11,080 nucleotides of DNA from positions 1 to 11,080 of the forward strand of contig CAJKOJ010000064.1 in the NCBI GenBank assembly GCA_905201505.1, written 5' to 3'. The stretch is from an uncultured Eubacteriales bacterium. GTDB taxonomy: Bacteria; Bacillota; Clostridia; Lachnospirales; CAG-274. The notes below the pieces were generated by a model. The model searched no databases, was not told the DNA's origin, and worked only from the letters and a program-made list of their open reading frames with translations. This document shows, piece after piece, positions 4,982 through 11,080 of this stretch (within the stretch, counting starts at the first letter, position 1; every line of letters starts with the position of its first letter). The position numbers and the translations under genes were made by a program.

Positions 4982-6256
4982 ATGAGCACAGTTGAAAATA
5001 TTGAGAAGAATAAGGTTAAAATTTCTTTCTCTGTAGATGCGGAAACTTTTGAAAAGGGTATGAATTACTCATATAATAAGAATAAGAACTCAATAAACAT
5101 TCAGGGGTTTAGAAAAGGCAAGGCTCCTAGAAAGTTAATAGAAGCTCAGTACGGTAAGGCTATTTTTTACGATGATGCTGTAAATTATGTATTACCTGAG
5201 GCTTATGATGCAGCAGTAAATGAAAATAATCTTGAAGTTGTTTCAAAGCCTGAAATAGATGTTACAGCTATAGATGAAAATGGTGTTTCATTTACAGCTG
5301 AAGTTTGGGTTAAACCTGAGGTTAAACTTGGTGAATATAAGGGGCTTACATTTACTAAAAAAGACCCTAATCCTACAGATGAGGATATTGATGCAGAACT
5401 TAAAAAAGAACAGGAAAAGGCTGCAAGAATTGTTGATGTAACTGACAGAGCTGTTCAGGAAGGCGACATTGCAAATATTGACTTTAAGGGATATATTGAT
5501 GATGTAGCTTTTGAAGGCGGCGAAGGTCAAGATTTTGACCTTGAAATAGGTTCTCATACTTTTATTGATAATTTTGAGGAACAGCTTATTGGTGCTGAAA
5601 TTGGTCAGGATGTTGTTGTAAATGTTACTTTCCCTGAAAATTACGGTAAAGAAGATTTAGCAAATAAGCCAGCTAAGTTTGAAGTTAAGGTGAATTCTAT
5701 TAAGCACAAGGAGCTTCCTGAACTTACTGATGAATTTATTCAGGATACAACAGAGTGCGAAAACATTAAGGAATACAGAAATGAAATTTGTGGTAATCTT
5801 TTAGCTCAGAATATTCAGAAAATTAACGCTGAGAAAGAAGAAGAACTTATTAATAAGCTTGTAGATGTTTGTGAAATGGAAATTCCACAGGCTATGATAG
5901 ATTCTGATGTTGATATGAAAATACAGGAATATGCTTACCAGCTCCAGCAGCAGGGTATTGGCTTAGATATGTATTTACAATATATGGGTCAGACTATGGA
6001 TTCAATGAGAGAGGCATATAAGCCTATTTCTGAAAAACATGTTAAGGCAAGACTTGCACTTGAAGCTGTTGCTAAGGCAGAAAATATTGAAGTTACAGAT
6101 GAAGACATTAAGGCTGAAGCTGAAAAGGTAGCAAAGGCTTATAATATGGAAGCTGACCAAATTATGAAGAGTGCAGACTTTGTTAACACTGTGAAATCTG
6201 ATTTACTCAGACAGAAAGCATTAAAGAGTGTTGAAGAGACTGCCGTTGAGGCATAA
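4982..6256 (+). CDS. tig: Trigger factor, ribosome-bound chaperone and PPIase
   Basis: This 424-residue protein has all three trigger factor domains. The N-terminal ribosome-binding domain (1 to about 120) contains the signature loop GFRKGKAPR (42-50) that docks near the exit tunnel. The FKBP-like peptidyl-prolyl isomerase domain spans about 155-245, starting at the GDIANIDFKGY strand and including FDLEIGSHTFIDNFEEQLIG. The helical C-terminal chaperone domain (about 250-424) is rich in Glu, Lys and Ala. It shields and folds nascent chains. Length is normal for the family. The ATG at 4982 follows AAGGAGG (4967-4973) at 8 nt. It is the first gene of the conserved tig-clpP-clpX cluster and has an extended -10 promoter just upstream. 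A 14-bp stem-loop separates it from clpP and may tune how much transcript continues. Confidence 0.98.
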   Translation: MSTVENIEKNKVKISFSVDAETFEKGMNYSYNKNKNSINIQGFRKGKAPRKLIEAQYGKAIFYDDAVNYVLPEAYDAAVNENNLEVVSKPEIDVTAIDENGVSFTAEVWVKPEVKLGEYKGLTFTKKDPNPTDEDIDAELKKEQEKAARIVDVTDRAVQEGDIANIDFKGYIDDVAFEGGEGQDFDLEIGSHTFIDNFEEQLIGAEIGQDVVVNVTFPENYGKEDLANKPAKFEVKVNSIKHKELPELTDEFIQDTTECENIKEYRNEICGNLLAQNIQKINAEKEEELINKLVDVCEMEIPQAMIDSDVDMKIQEYAYQLQQQGIGLDMYLQYMGQTMDSMREAYKPISEKHVKARLALEAVAKAENIEVTDEDIKAEAEKVAKAYNMEADQIMKSADFVNTVKSDLLRQKALKSVEETAVEA

Positions 6257-6280
6257 TTAAAACAAAATAATTACATTATG

Positions 6281-6311
6281 CAAAGCAAAATTTATTGTAA
6301 ATTTTGCTTTG
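6281..6311 (+). terminator. Intercistronic stem-loop between tig and clpP
   Basis: A perfect 14-bp inverted repeat (6281-6294 with 6298-6311) has a 3-nt loop. It starts 24 nt after the tig stop codon. The bases after it (TAATTTCTCTAAT) are only partly T-rich, so it may be a leaky terminator or a processing and stability element that sets the tig:clpP ratio. The clpP ribosome site begins only 14 nt beyond it. Confidence 0.5.
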
Positions 6312-6337
6312 TAATTTCTCTAATAGGAGGTATATGG

Positions 6338-6922
6338 ATGAGTTTGGTACCTATTGTTGTTGAAAAAACTGCAGGAGGAGAAAGGTCTTATGATATATAT
6401 TCCAGACTTTTGCAGGACAGAATTATTTTTTTAGGAGAGGAAGTAACTGACACAACAGCAAGTCTTGTAGTTGCACAGCTATTGTTTCTTGCTGCTGATG
6501 ACCCTGAAAAGGATATTAATTTATATATTAACAGTCCCGGAGGTTCAGTAACAGCCGGACTTGCAATATATGATACAATGCAGTATATTAAGCCTGATGT
6601 ATCAACAATTTGTGTTGGAATGGCTGCGAGTATGGGTGCTTTTCTTTTGTCAGGCGGAGCCAAAGGTAAAAGATTTGCTCTTCCCAATTCTGAAATAATG
6701 ATTCATCAACCTTTAGGCGGAGCTAAAGGTCAGGCAACAGATATTAAAATTCATGCTGAATATATACTCAAAATAAGGGATAAACTTAATAAGATGCTTT
6801 CAGAAAATACAGGCAAGCCGCTTGATGTGATTGAAGCAGATACTGAAAGGGATAATTTTATGTCAGCAGATGAAGCTGTTGCATACGGTCTTATTGATTC
6901 AGTTATTACCAAGCCTCATTAA
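6338..6922 (+). CDS. clpP: ClpP, ATP-dependent protease proteolytic subunit
   Basis: This 194-residue protein is the standard length for ClpP. The catalytic triad is complete: S98 in GMAASMG, H123 in MIHQP and D172 in ERDNFM. The INSPGGSV motif (64-71) forms the oxyanion-hole region, and the N-terminal MSLVPIVVE matches the axial-loop segment. ClpP forms a double-heptamer barrel that degrades proteins unfolded by ClpX or ClpC. The start is the ATG at 6338, 7 nt after AGGAGG (6325-6330). An in-frame ATG at 6278 would add 20 residues but lies next to the hairpin and lacks a ribosome site. The gene lies 81 nt after tig and its stop is 13 nt before the clpX start, so clpP and clpX are clearly co-transcribed. 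No own promoter or CtsR-type repeat was recognised upstream. Confidence 0.98.
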   Translation: MSLVPIVVEKTAGGERSYDIYSRLLQDRIIFLGEEVTDTTASLVVAQLLFLAADDPEKDINLYINSPGGSVTAGLAIYDTMQYIKPDVSTICVGMAASMGAFLLSGGAKGKRFALPNSEIMIHQPLGGAKGQATDIKIHAEYILKIRDKLNKMLSENTGKPLDVIEADTERDNFMSADEAVAYGLIDSVITKPH

Positions 6923-6935
6923 AAGGAGAGAGAAG

Positions 6936-8243
6936 ATGGCATCAAAAATGGATGATAGAATTTTAAAGTGTTCTTTTTGCGGAAAGCCACAGGATTTAGT
7001 TAGAAAGCTGATTGCAGGTCCGCAGCATATATATATCTGCAATGAATGTGTCGACTTATGCTATGATATGGTTCAAGCGGAACTGAGGGCAGAGGAACCG
7101 GAAAGCTTTGAAATGAGCAGCGAGCTTCCTAAACCTGCAGAAATAAAAAATGTGCTTGATGAATATGTTATAGGTCAGGAGGACGCTAAAAGGGTTTTAT
7201 CTGTTGCTGTGTATAATCATTATAAAAGAATATCAGCGATGGATATTGCATCTGATGTAGATCTGCAAAAGAGTAATATTCTTTTGGTCGGACCTACAGG
7301 TGTAGGCAAGACTCTTCTTGCTCAGACAATGGCTAAACTTTTAAATGTTCCATTTGCTATTGCTGACGCTACAAGTTTAACAGAGGCCGGCTATGTAGGC
7401 GAAGACGTTGAAAACATACTTTTAAAGATTATTCAGGCTGCTGATTTTGATATTGAAAAGGCACAAAGAGGTATAATATATATTGATGAAATTGATAAAA
7501 TTGCAAGAAAGTCAGATAACCCGTCTATTACAAGAGATGTAAGTGGTGAAGGTGTTCAGCAGGCTTTATTAAAAATTCTTGAAGGTACTGTTGCCAATGT
7601 TCCGCCTCAAGGAGGCAGAAAACATCCTCATCAGGAATTTATACAAATTGATACAACTAATATTTTATTCATTTTAGGCGGTGCGTTTGCAGGAATTGAA
7701 AAGATAATTGATAAGCGTCTTACAAAAAAAGTTATAGGCTTTGGTGCAGATGTGAAGTCTGAAGATGAGATAAAACATAGTAATATTCTTAAAAATATTC
7801 TGCCTCAGGATTTAGTTAAATATGGACTTATACCTGAAATTATAGGTAGAATGCCTGTAGTTGCAACTTTAGAAAACCTTGATGAGAGTGCATTAATCAA
7901 GATATTGACAGAGCCTAAAAACGCATTGACAAAACAGTATAAATATATGCTTGAACTTGACGGTGTAGAGCTTGAATTTACTCCTGAAGCGTTAAATGCT
8001 ATAGCTAAAAAGGCTATTGAACAGGAAACAGGAGCAAGAGGATTAAGGGCAATTGTTGAAGGATTTATGAATGATATAATGTATGAAGTTCCGTCTGATA
8101 ATACAATTGAAAAGTGTATTATAACTGATAAAACTGTTGAAAAAGGTGAAAAGCCGGAATATATATTTAATCCTGATAGAGCTGTAAAAGTAAAAAGAAC
8201 TGAAAAAACTGCATTGAATGAAAGAAATATGAATGCAGGTTAA
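6936..8243 (+). CDS. clpX: ClpX, ATPase subunit of the Clp protease
   Basis: This 435-residue protein is full length. The N-terminal zinc-binding domain has C12, C15, C35 and C38. The AAA+ module shows Walker A GPTGVGKT (119-126), the pore loop GYVG (152-155), Walker B IIYIDEID (180-187), the RKH loop (228-230), the ClpP-docking IGF loop (267-269), an arginine in EIIGRMP (R305) and sensor 2 GARG (366-369). The hexamer recognises tagged substrates such as ssrA-marked proteins, unfolds them and feeds them to ClpP. The presence of the IGF loop agrees with partnership with the ClpP encoded 13 nt upstream. The ATG at 6936 follows AAAAGGAGAG; an in-frame upstream ATG at 6831 lies inside clpP and has no such support. 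The short C-terminal tail after the sensor-2 region is unremarkable. A terminator at 8289-8321 follows. Confidence 0.98.
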   Translation: MASKMDDRILKCSFCGKPQDLVRKLIAGPQHIYICNECVDLCYDMVQAELRAEEPESFEMSSELPKPAEIKNVLDEYVIGQEDAKRVLSVAVYNHYKRISAMDIASDVDLQKSNILLVGPTGVGKTLLAQTMAKLLNVPFAIADATSLTEAGYVGEDVENILLKIIQAADFDIEKAQRGIIYIDEIDKIARKSDNPSITRDVSGEGVQQALLKILEGTVANVPPQGGRKHPHQEFIQIDTTNILFILGGAFAGIEKIIDKRLTKKVIGFGADVKSEDEIKHSNILKNILPQDLVKYGLIPEIIGRMPVVATLENLDESALIKILTEPKNALTKQYKYMLELDGVELEFTPEALNAIAKKAIEQETGARGLRAIVEGFMNDIMYEVPSDNTIEKCIITDKTVEKGEKPEYIFNPDRAVKVKRTEKTALNERNMNAG

Positions 8244-8258
8244 TAATAATTAATTTGT

Positions 8259-8288
8259 TTGACGATTATATGAATATTGTGTTATAAT
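8259..8288 (+). promoter_or_regulatory. Strong promoter abutting the clpX terminator
   Basis: TTGACG (8259-8264) and a perfect TATAAT (8283-8288) are 18 bp apart, giving 11 of 12 consensus bases. The start point would be near 8295, inside the 5' arm of the terminator stem that begins at 8289. Transcripts from here would lack the outer part of that stem. The next gene on this strand is the diguanylate cyclase at 8476, with a leader of about 180 nt. Confidence 0.75.
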
Positions 8289-8329
8289 AAATGCGAGGAA
8301 ATGTAAAATTTTCTCGCATTTTCTTAATT
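8289..8329 (+). terminator. Terminator of the tig-clpP-clpX transcript
   Basis: AAATGCGAGGAAA (8289-8301) pairs with TTTTCTCGCATTT (8309-8321) over 13 bp with one G-U pair and a 7-nt loop, followed by TCTTAATTT. It lies 45 nt after the clpX stop. The T-tail is moderate. It can form in full only in RNA arriving from clpX, not in RNA begun at the promoter that overlaps it. Confidence 0.8.
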
Positions 8330-8349
8330 TATAGATATTATATTTAAAC

Positions 8350-8378
8350 TTGATAAATTTTTGTCAAAATAATATATA
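8350..8378 (+). promoter_or_regulatory. Second possible promoter with a Spo0A-box match
   Basis: There is a -35-like TTGATA (8350-8355), a 17-bp spacer and a -10-like TATATA (8373-8378). Within the spacer, TTTGTCAAA (8360-8368) matches the published Spo0A box consensus TTTGTCRAA. With the preceding TTGATAAAT it forms an imperfect inverted repeat. A bound Spo0A would sit between -35 and -10. A single 9-bp match in AT-rich DNA may be chance. Confidence 0.35.
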
Positions 8379-8475
8379 AGAAACTATGCAGAGCATAAAT
8401 TTGTTGGATTAGTTACATATATTTGATAAGTAGAATACGATAATAAAAGGCGTACAAAATAGAGGAGAAATATAT

Positions 8476-10383
8476 ATGAAAAAAGATTCTATGGTAAAAA
8501 TTAATGTTTTTATATGTGTAATTATTGCTCTTGGTTTTTTAATTACATCATTTATAAGTTATAATTCTAATAAGGGTATTTTTTTCAAAGATATTGAAAA
8601 TATATCTACATTAACTTTAGAAGGAATTTATCATGAAATTGATAATATATTGTCAAAGCCCATTAATATTTCAATGACTATGGCCAATGACAGTTTGCTG
8701 AAAAATCTTCTTGAAGAAGAGGATTTGAGAAGTAATGATGATGAATTTCTCTCAGAGATGAAAAATTATTTAAATACATATAAAGAAAAATATGGTTATG
8801 AATCGGTATTTTTGGTTTCTACAGATACAAACAGATATTATCATTTTAACGGAATAGACAGAATATTGACACCTGATAATGCAGAAAATGACTGGTATTA
8901 TGCTTTTATTTCTGCTCCTGAGGAATATTCCATTAATATTGATAATGATGAAGCGGCTAATAATGAAATAACAGTGTTTGTAAACTGTAAGATGAAAAAT
9001 GATAATAATGAAATTATTGGTGTAATAGGTGTTGGTTTTAATGTTAATCATTTACAGCAGATGTTTGTAAACTATGAGAAACAATTTAATGTTTTAGCTT
9101 ATTTGATTGATAATAAAGGTATAATACAAATGTCTGTATCAGATACAGGGTACAGCAATAAAAATTTCTTTGACTATGAAAAATTTGCAGAAGTAAAAAA
9201 CGAAATATTTAGTAAAAAAGATGATATGCAAAGACTGTGGCATTCATTTGATAAAGGTGAAAGTTATATTGCTTCGCAATATATACCTGTACTTGACTGG
9301 TATCTTATAATTGACAATGATGTTACAGAACTTGAAAAAGAAATAAGTCTTCAAATGTTTAAGTCTGTTTTAGTTATTTTAATAGTAATTGCAATTATAT
9401 TGTCTGTTATAACAAATACTATAAGAAATTATGACAGAGAAATTGTAAAACTTGCAACAGAAAGAGAAAGAAAACATAAAACAAAGTTTCAGAATGAGAC
9501 TGAAAAATTATATGAAAATATATATGAAATTAATATAAGTAAAAATGAGGCTGCAAGTGAGGATACAGAGGCATATTTTGAAAGTCTTGGAGTTCCGAGA
9601 AATACACCTTATAATGAAGCATTAAGGATTATTGCAGATAAGCAGATAAAAGAAGAATTTAAAGAGGGGTATGTCAGCACTTTTGAGCCGGAAAATATTT
9701 TAAAGGTTTTTAATAAAGGTAAGGAAAGTATATCTTATGACTTTATGATAACAAAGGACAATGGTATATCTTATTACTGGATGAGGATAACTGCCTGTAT
9801 TTTTTATTGGGATGATGATAAGTCTGTGAGAATGTTTGTGTACAGACAAAATGTCGATGATGAAAAAAGCAAGGAAAAACAGATGATTGATAAAATGGAG
9901 AGAGATTCACTTACAGGTCTGTTTAATAAAGTTGCAACACAAAAGGCTGTACAGAAGAAATTAAGCAACAATACAGATAAACTATATGCTTTCTTTATTT
10001 TGGATATAGATAATTTTAAAAATGTTAATGATTCTTTTGGCCATGCGGTGGGAGATCATGTTATTGTTGATTTCGCTCATAGTTTGCAAAAGTGTTTTCG
10101 TGATAGTGATATTATAGGCAGAATTGGCGGAGATGAGTTTGCAGCATTTTGTCCGGTTGATTCACTTGATACAGTTAGAAGCAAAGCCAGTAAAATATCA
10201 GATAATCTAAATAAAAGCTTTAGATACGGTGATATACAATGTGATATTTCTGCAAGTATTGGTATAGCTATATCACCTATAAACGGAACGGATTTTGATA
10301 CTATATATAAAAATGCGGATATTGCTCTATACGAGACAAAGAAAAAAGGTAAAAATGGTTTTACAATTTATAGAGATAATTAA
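8476..10383 (+). CDS. Membrane sensor diguanylate cyclase (dCache-PAS-GGDEF)
   Basis: This 635-residue protein has a first membrane segment (about 8-29) and an extracytoplasmic domain (about 30-290) of dCache type, with a WYYAF motif (140-144) and the IIGVIGVGFNV strand (180-190). A second membrane segment (about 295-316) and a charged linker follow. A cytoplasmic PAS-like domain (about 345-462) leads to the GGDEF domain (about 470-635), which begins DSLTGLFNK (477-485). It has metal-site aspartates in ILDID (508-512), an intact GGDEF active site (551-555) and an RxxD inhibitory site (R542, D545) at the correct spacing. It should make c-di-GMP in response to an external ligand and be product-inhibited. 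The ATG at 8476 follows GAGGAG (8462-8467) at 8 nt. It stands alone after clpX, with candidate promoters at 8259 and 8350. The ligand is unknown. Confidence 0.95.
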   Translation: MKKDSMVKINVFICVIIALGFLITSFISYNSNKGIFFKDIENISTLTLEGIYHEIDNILSKPINISMTMANDSLLKNLLEEEDLRSNDDEFLSEMKNYLNTYKEKYGYESVFLVSTDTNRYYHFNGIDRILTPDNAENDWYYAFISAPEEYSINIDNDEAANNEITVFVNCKMKNDNNEIIGVIGVGFNVNHLQQMFVNYEKQFNVLAYLIDNKGIIQMSVSDTGYSNKNFFDYEKFAEVKNEIFSKKDDMQRLWHSFDKGESYIASQYIPVLDWYLIIDNDVTELEKEISLQMFKSVLVILIVIAIILSVITNTIRNYDREIVKLATERERKHKTKFQNETEKLYENIYEINISKNEAASEDTEAYFESLGVPRNTPYNEALRIIADKQIKEEFKEGYVSTFEPENILKVFNKGKESISYDFMITKDNGISYYWMRITACIFYWDDDKSVRMFVYRQNVDDEKSKEKQMIDKMERDSLTGLFNKVATQKAVQKKLSNNTDKLYAFFILDIDNFKNVNDSFGHAVGDHVIVDFAHSLQKCFRDSDIIGRIGGDEFAAFCPVDSLDTVRSKASKISDNLNKSFRYGDIQCDISASIGIAISPINGTDFDTIYKNADIALYETKKKGKNGFTIYRDN

Positions 10384-10410
10384 GATTTATAAAAAAATTA
10401 ATTATGGAAA

Positions 10411-10446
10411 TGGTGCTGTTTAAATTGATAACTGCAAACAGCACCA
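10411..10446 (+). terminator. Stem-loop after the GGDEF gene
   Basis: TGGTGCTGTTT (10411-10421) pairs perfectly with AAACAGCACCA (10436-10446) over 11 bp, with a 14-nt loop. It lies 27 nt past the stop codon. There is no T-run after it on the plus strand, so it is not a canonical intrinsic terminator. It may protect the 3' end or end transcription weakly. Confidence 0.45.
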
Positions 10447-10463
10447 CAAAATATATAAAGTAT

Positions 10464-10499
10464 GAAAAAAACAGCTTCTGTTTAAAACACAGAAGCTGT
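10464..10499 (-). terminator. Rho-independent terminator of the P-loop gene
   Basis: ACAGCTTCTGT (10471-10481) pairs perfectly with ACAGAAGCTGT (10489-10499), an 11-bp stem with a 7-nt loop. On the minus strand it is followed by a run of seven T. It lies 15 nt beyond the stop codon of the gene at 10515-10928, making it a textbook terminator in that direction. Confidence 0.92.
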
Positions 10500-10514
10500 A
10501 AATTTAATATGTAA

Positions 10515-10928
10515 TTAAATTAATATACCGGCGATTTCCTTTGGAAGTTCTGTAGGAAGAGTGTTGGCAGAAATTGTAAAGTCAATACCGTACTTATCAC
10601 CCATAGCTTTAAGCTTTGCTACTAATTTAATGATGTCTTCACTGTCAAGTTTTTCAACGATTTTAAAAATACCGTCAATAAATATCTTTTCAATATCACT
10701 ATTCTGAGAAAGGATACCATAAATAAAACCAACTAATTCTCTGTAATTAACGAGAGGGAATTCAGCTACCTCCACAAATCTGATAGAATGGTCTAAATCA
10801 TAAATATGTCTGCTGTCATCATCAATATATACAACACAACCCTTAGCTTCTTTAGATGCTGTATTAGCCATCTCTATAAGCTTCTTTGTTTTTCCTTCAC
10901 CTTTTTCACCTGCTAAAATCTGTACCAT
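10515..10928 (-). CDS. Small P-loop NTPase of unknown function
   Basis: This 137-residue protein contains a clear Walker A motif GEKGEGKT (7-14) at the very N-terminus and a Walker B-like strand KIFIDGI (81-87, D85). A second acidic strand VVYIDDDSR (32-40) and a late strand FTISANTLP (117-125), in the position of a sensor 1 motif, complete a minimal RecA-like core. There is no additional domain, membrane segment or signal. Relatives in Clostridia are, as I recall, sometimes labelled as twitching motility protein PilT, but the PilT family motifs and N-terminal domain are absent, so that label is not supported. ATP or GTP binding is likely; the role is unknown. The ATG at 10928 follows AAGGAGGAG at a good distance. 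The gene is transcribed alone, converges on the diguanylate cyclase gene, ends at a strong terminator and has a leader with three inverted repeats. Confidence 0.88.
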   Translation of the reverse strand: MVQILAGEKGEGKTKKLIEMANTASKEAKGCVVYIDDDSRHIYDLDHSIRFVEVAEFPLVNYRELVGFIYGILSQNSDIEKIFIDGIFKIVEKLDSEDIIKLVAKLKAMGDKYGIDFTISANTLPTELPKEIAGILI

Positions 10929-10953
10929 AGTAATCTCCTCCTTAAAATTAAAT

Positions 10954-11023
10954 TGAAGAATAAATCTTCATATTATTGCCGATTAATAATACGGTAATAA
11001 TAAAACAATGATAAATTTCATTG
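10954..11023 (-). promoter_or_regulatory. Leader with three consecutive inverted repeats
   Basis: Upstream of the P-loop gene lie three adjacent inverted repeats: TGAAGA/TCTTCA (10954-10970, 6 bp); ATTATTGCCG/CGGTAATAAT (10972-11001, 10 bp with one G-T pair); and CAATGA/TCATTG (11006-11023, 6 bp). Together they fill 70 bp ending 13 nt before the ribosome site. On the minus strand, TATATT (11031-11036) could be the -10 element, putting the start point at about 11024, at the edge of the first hairpin; no good -35 accompanies it. The remaining edge (11037-11080) is AT-rich with no gene. Confidence 0.4.
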
Positions 11024-11080
11024 CTGATTTAATATATATATTCAACAAAAATTCCAACATTCCTTTTTATTTTTTAAAAA

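Noticed and set aside
5288..5557. Minus-strand open frame inside tig
   Set aside because: It is a shadow of the strongly supported trigger factor frame, with low-complexity composition and no ribosome site. The same applies to open frames opposite spo0A, clpP, the exporter genes and the GGDEF gene.
6278..6337. In-frame ATG at 6278 that would extend ClpP by 20 residues
   Set aside because: It adjoins the tig-clpP hairpin, has no ribosome site, and the extension does not resemble ClpP. The ATG at 6338 has AGGAGG at 7 nt and gives the standard length.
6831..6935. In-frame ATG at 6831 that would extend ClpX by 35 residues into clpP
   Set aside because: The extension overlaps clpP in another frame and has no ribosome site. 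The ATG at 6936 follows AAAAGGAGAG and gives the normal zinc-finger start.
8244..8475. Riboswitch, for example c-di-GMP type, in the leader of the diguanylate cyclase gene
   Set aside because: I looked for the conserved core and paired stems of the c-di-GMP classes and found none; only a 5-bp hairpin at 8385-8397 and AT-rich sequence are seen.
10515..10928. Label as PilT twitching motility ATPase
   Set aside because: The protein is 137 residues and lacks the PilT N-terminal domain and its Asp and His box motifs. Only generic P-loop features are present.
1..11080. CRISPR arrays, transposases, phage genes, tRNA or rRNA genes
   Set aside because: No regularly spaced repeats, mobile element proteins or RNA gene signatures were seen anywhere in the window on either strand.

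Overview
The window looks like a chromosomal core segment of a low-GC, endospore-lineage Firmicute, most likely a member of the Clostridia and perhaps near the Lachnospiraceae. The evidence is a canonical Spo0A, AT-rich intergenic DNA, strong AGGAGG-type ribosome binding sites, sigma-A-like promoters and Rho-independent terminators. I see no phage, transposon, plasmid or CRISPR sequence, no RNA gene and no clearly broken gene. The genus assignment is inference.

Layout from left to right. (1) A minus-strand block holds a CYTH/triphosphate tunnel protein (999-1475) followed by spo0A (95-883). spo0A has its own near-consensus promoter, an operator-like palindrome just downstream of it, and a terminator at 57-91. 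(2) A plus-strand DJ-1/PfpI protein (1601-2146) overlaps tail to tail, by 8 nt, a minus-strand 130-residue protein with two helix-turn-helix-like segments. That protein diverges from a plus-strand gene of unknown function (2652-3170), and a 16-bp palindrome lies between the two. (3) A bidirectional terminator (3174-3214) separates this from a minus-strand two-gene operon encoding a split threonine/serine exporter (ThrE-type), with an ATGA start/stop overlap. (4) A plus-strand proteostasis block follows: a DUF503 (YlxP-like) gene, tig (trigger factor), clpP and clpX, closed by a terminator at 8289-8321. (5) A membrane-bound dCache-PAS-GGDEF diguanylate cyclase (8476-10383) comes next, where many clostridial genomes would carry lon. 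(6) A convergent minus-strand gene for a minimal P-loop NTPase (10515-10928) ends at a textbook terminator and has a leader with three consecutive inverted repeats.

How the genes fit together. Trigger factor folds nascent chains at the ribosome, and ClpX feeds ClpP to degrade tagged or damaged proteins, so tig-clpP-clpX is one quality-control unit. Spo0A is the master regulator of sporulation entry. The diguanylate cyclase converts an extracellular signal into c-di-GMP. A sequence matching the Spo0A box consensus TTTGTCRAA upstream of the cyclase gene hints at a regulatory link, but this is only inference. The split exporter, CYTH and DJ-1 genes are housekeeping or stress functions with no obvious tie to their neighbours.

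Most of the window is ordinary core genome. The parts least explained by known biology are: the divergent pair around 2139-3170; the promoter that overlaps the clpX terminator so that its start point lies inside the hairpin; and the P-loop gene with its structured leader. I found no convincing multi-gene undescribed system.
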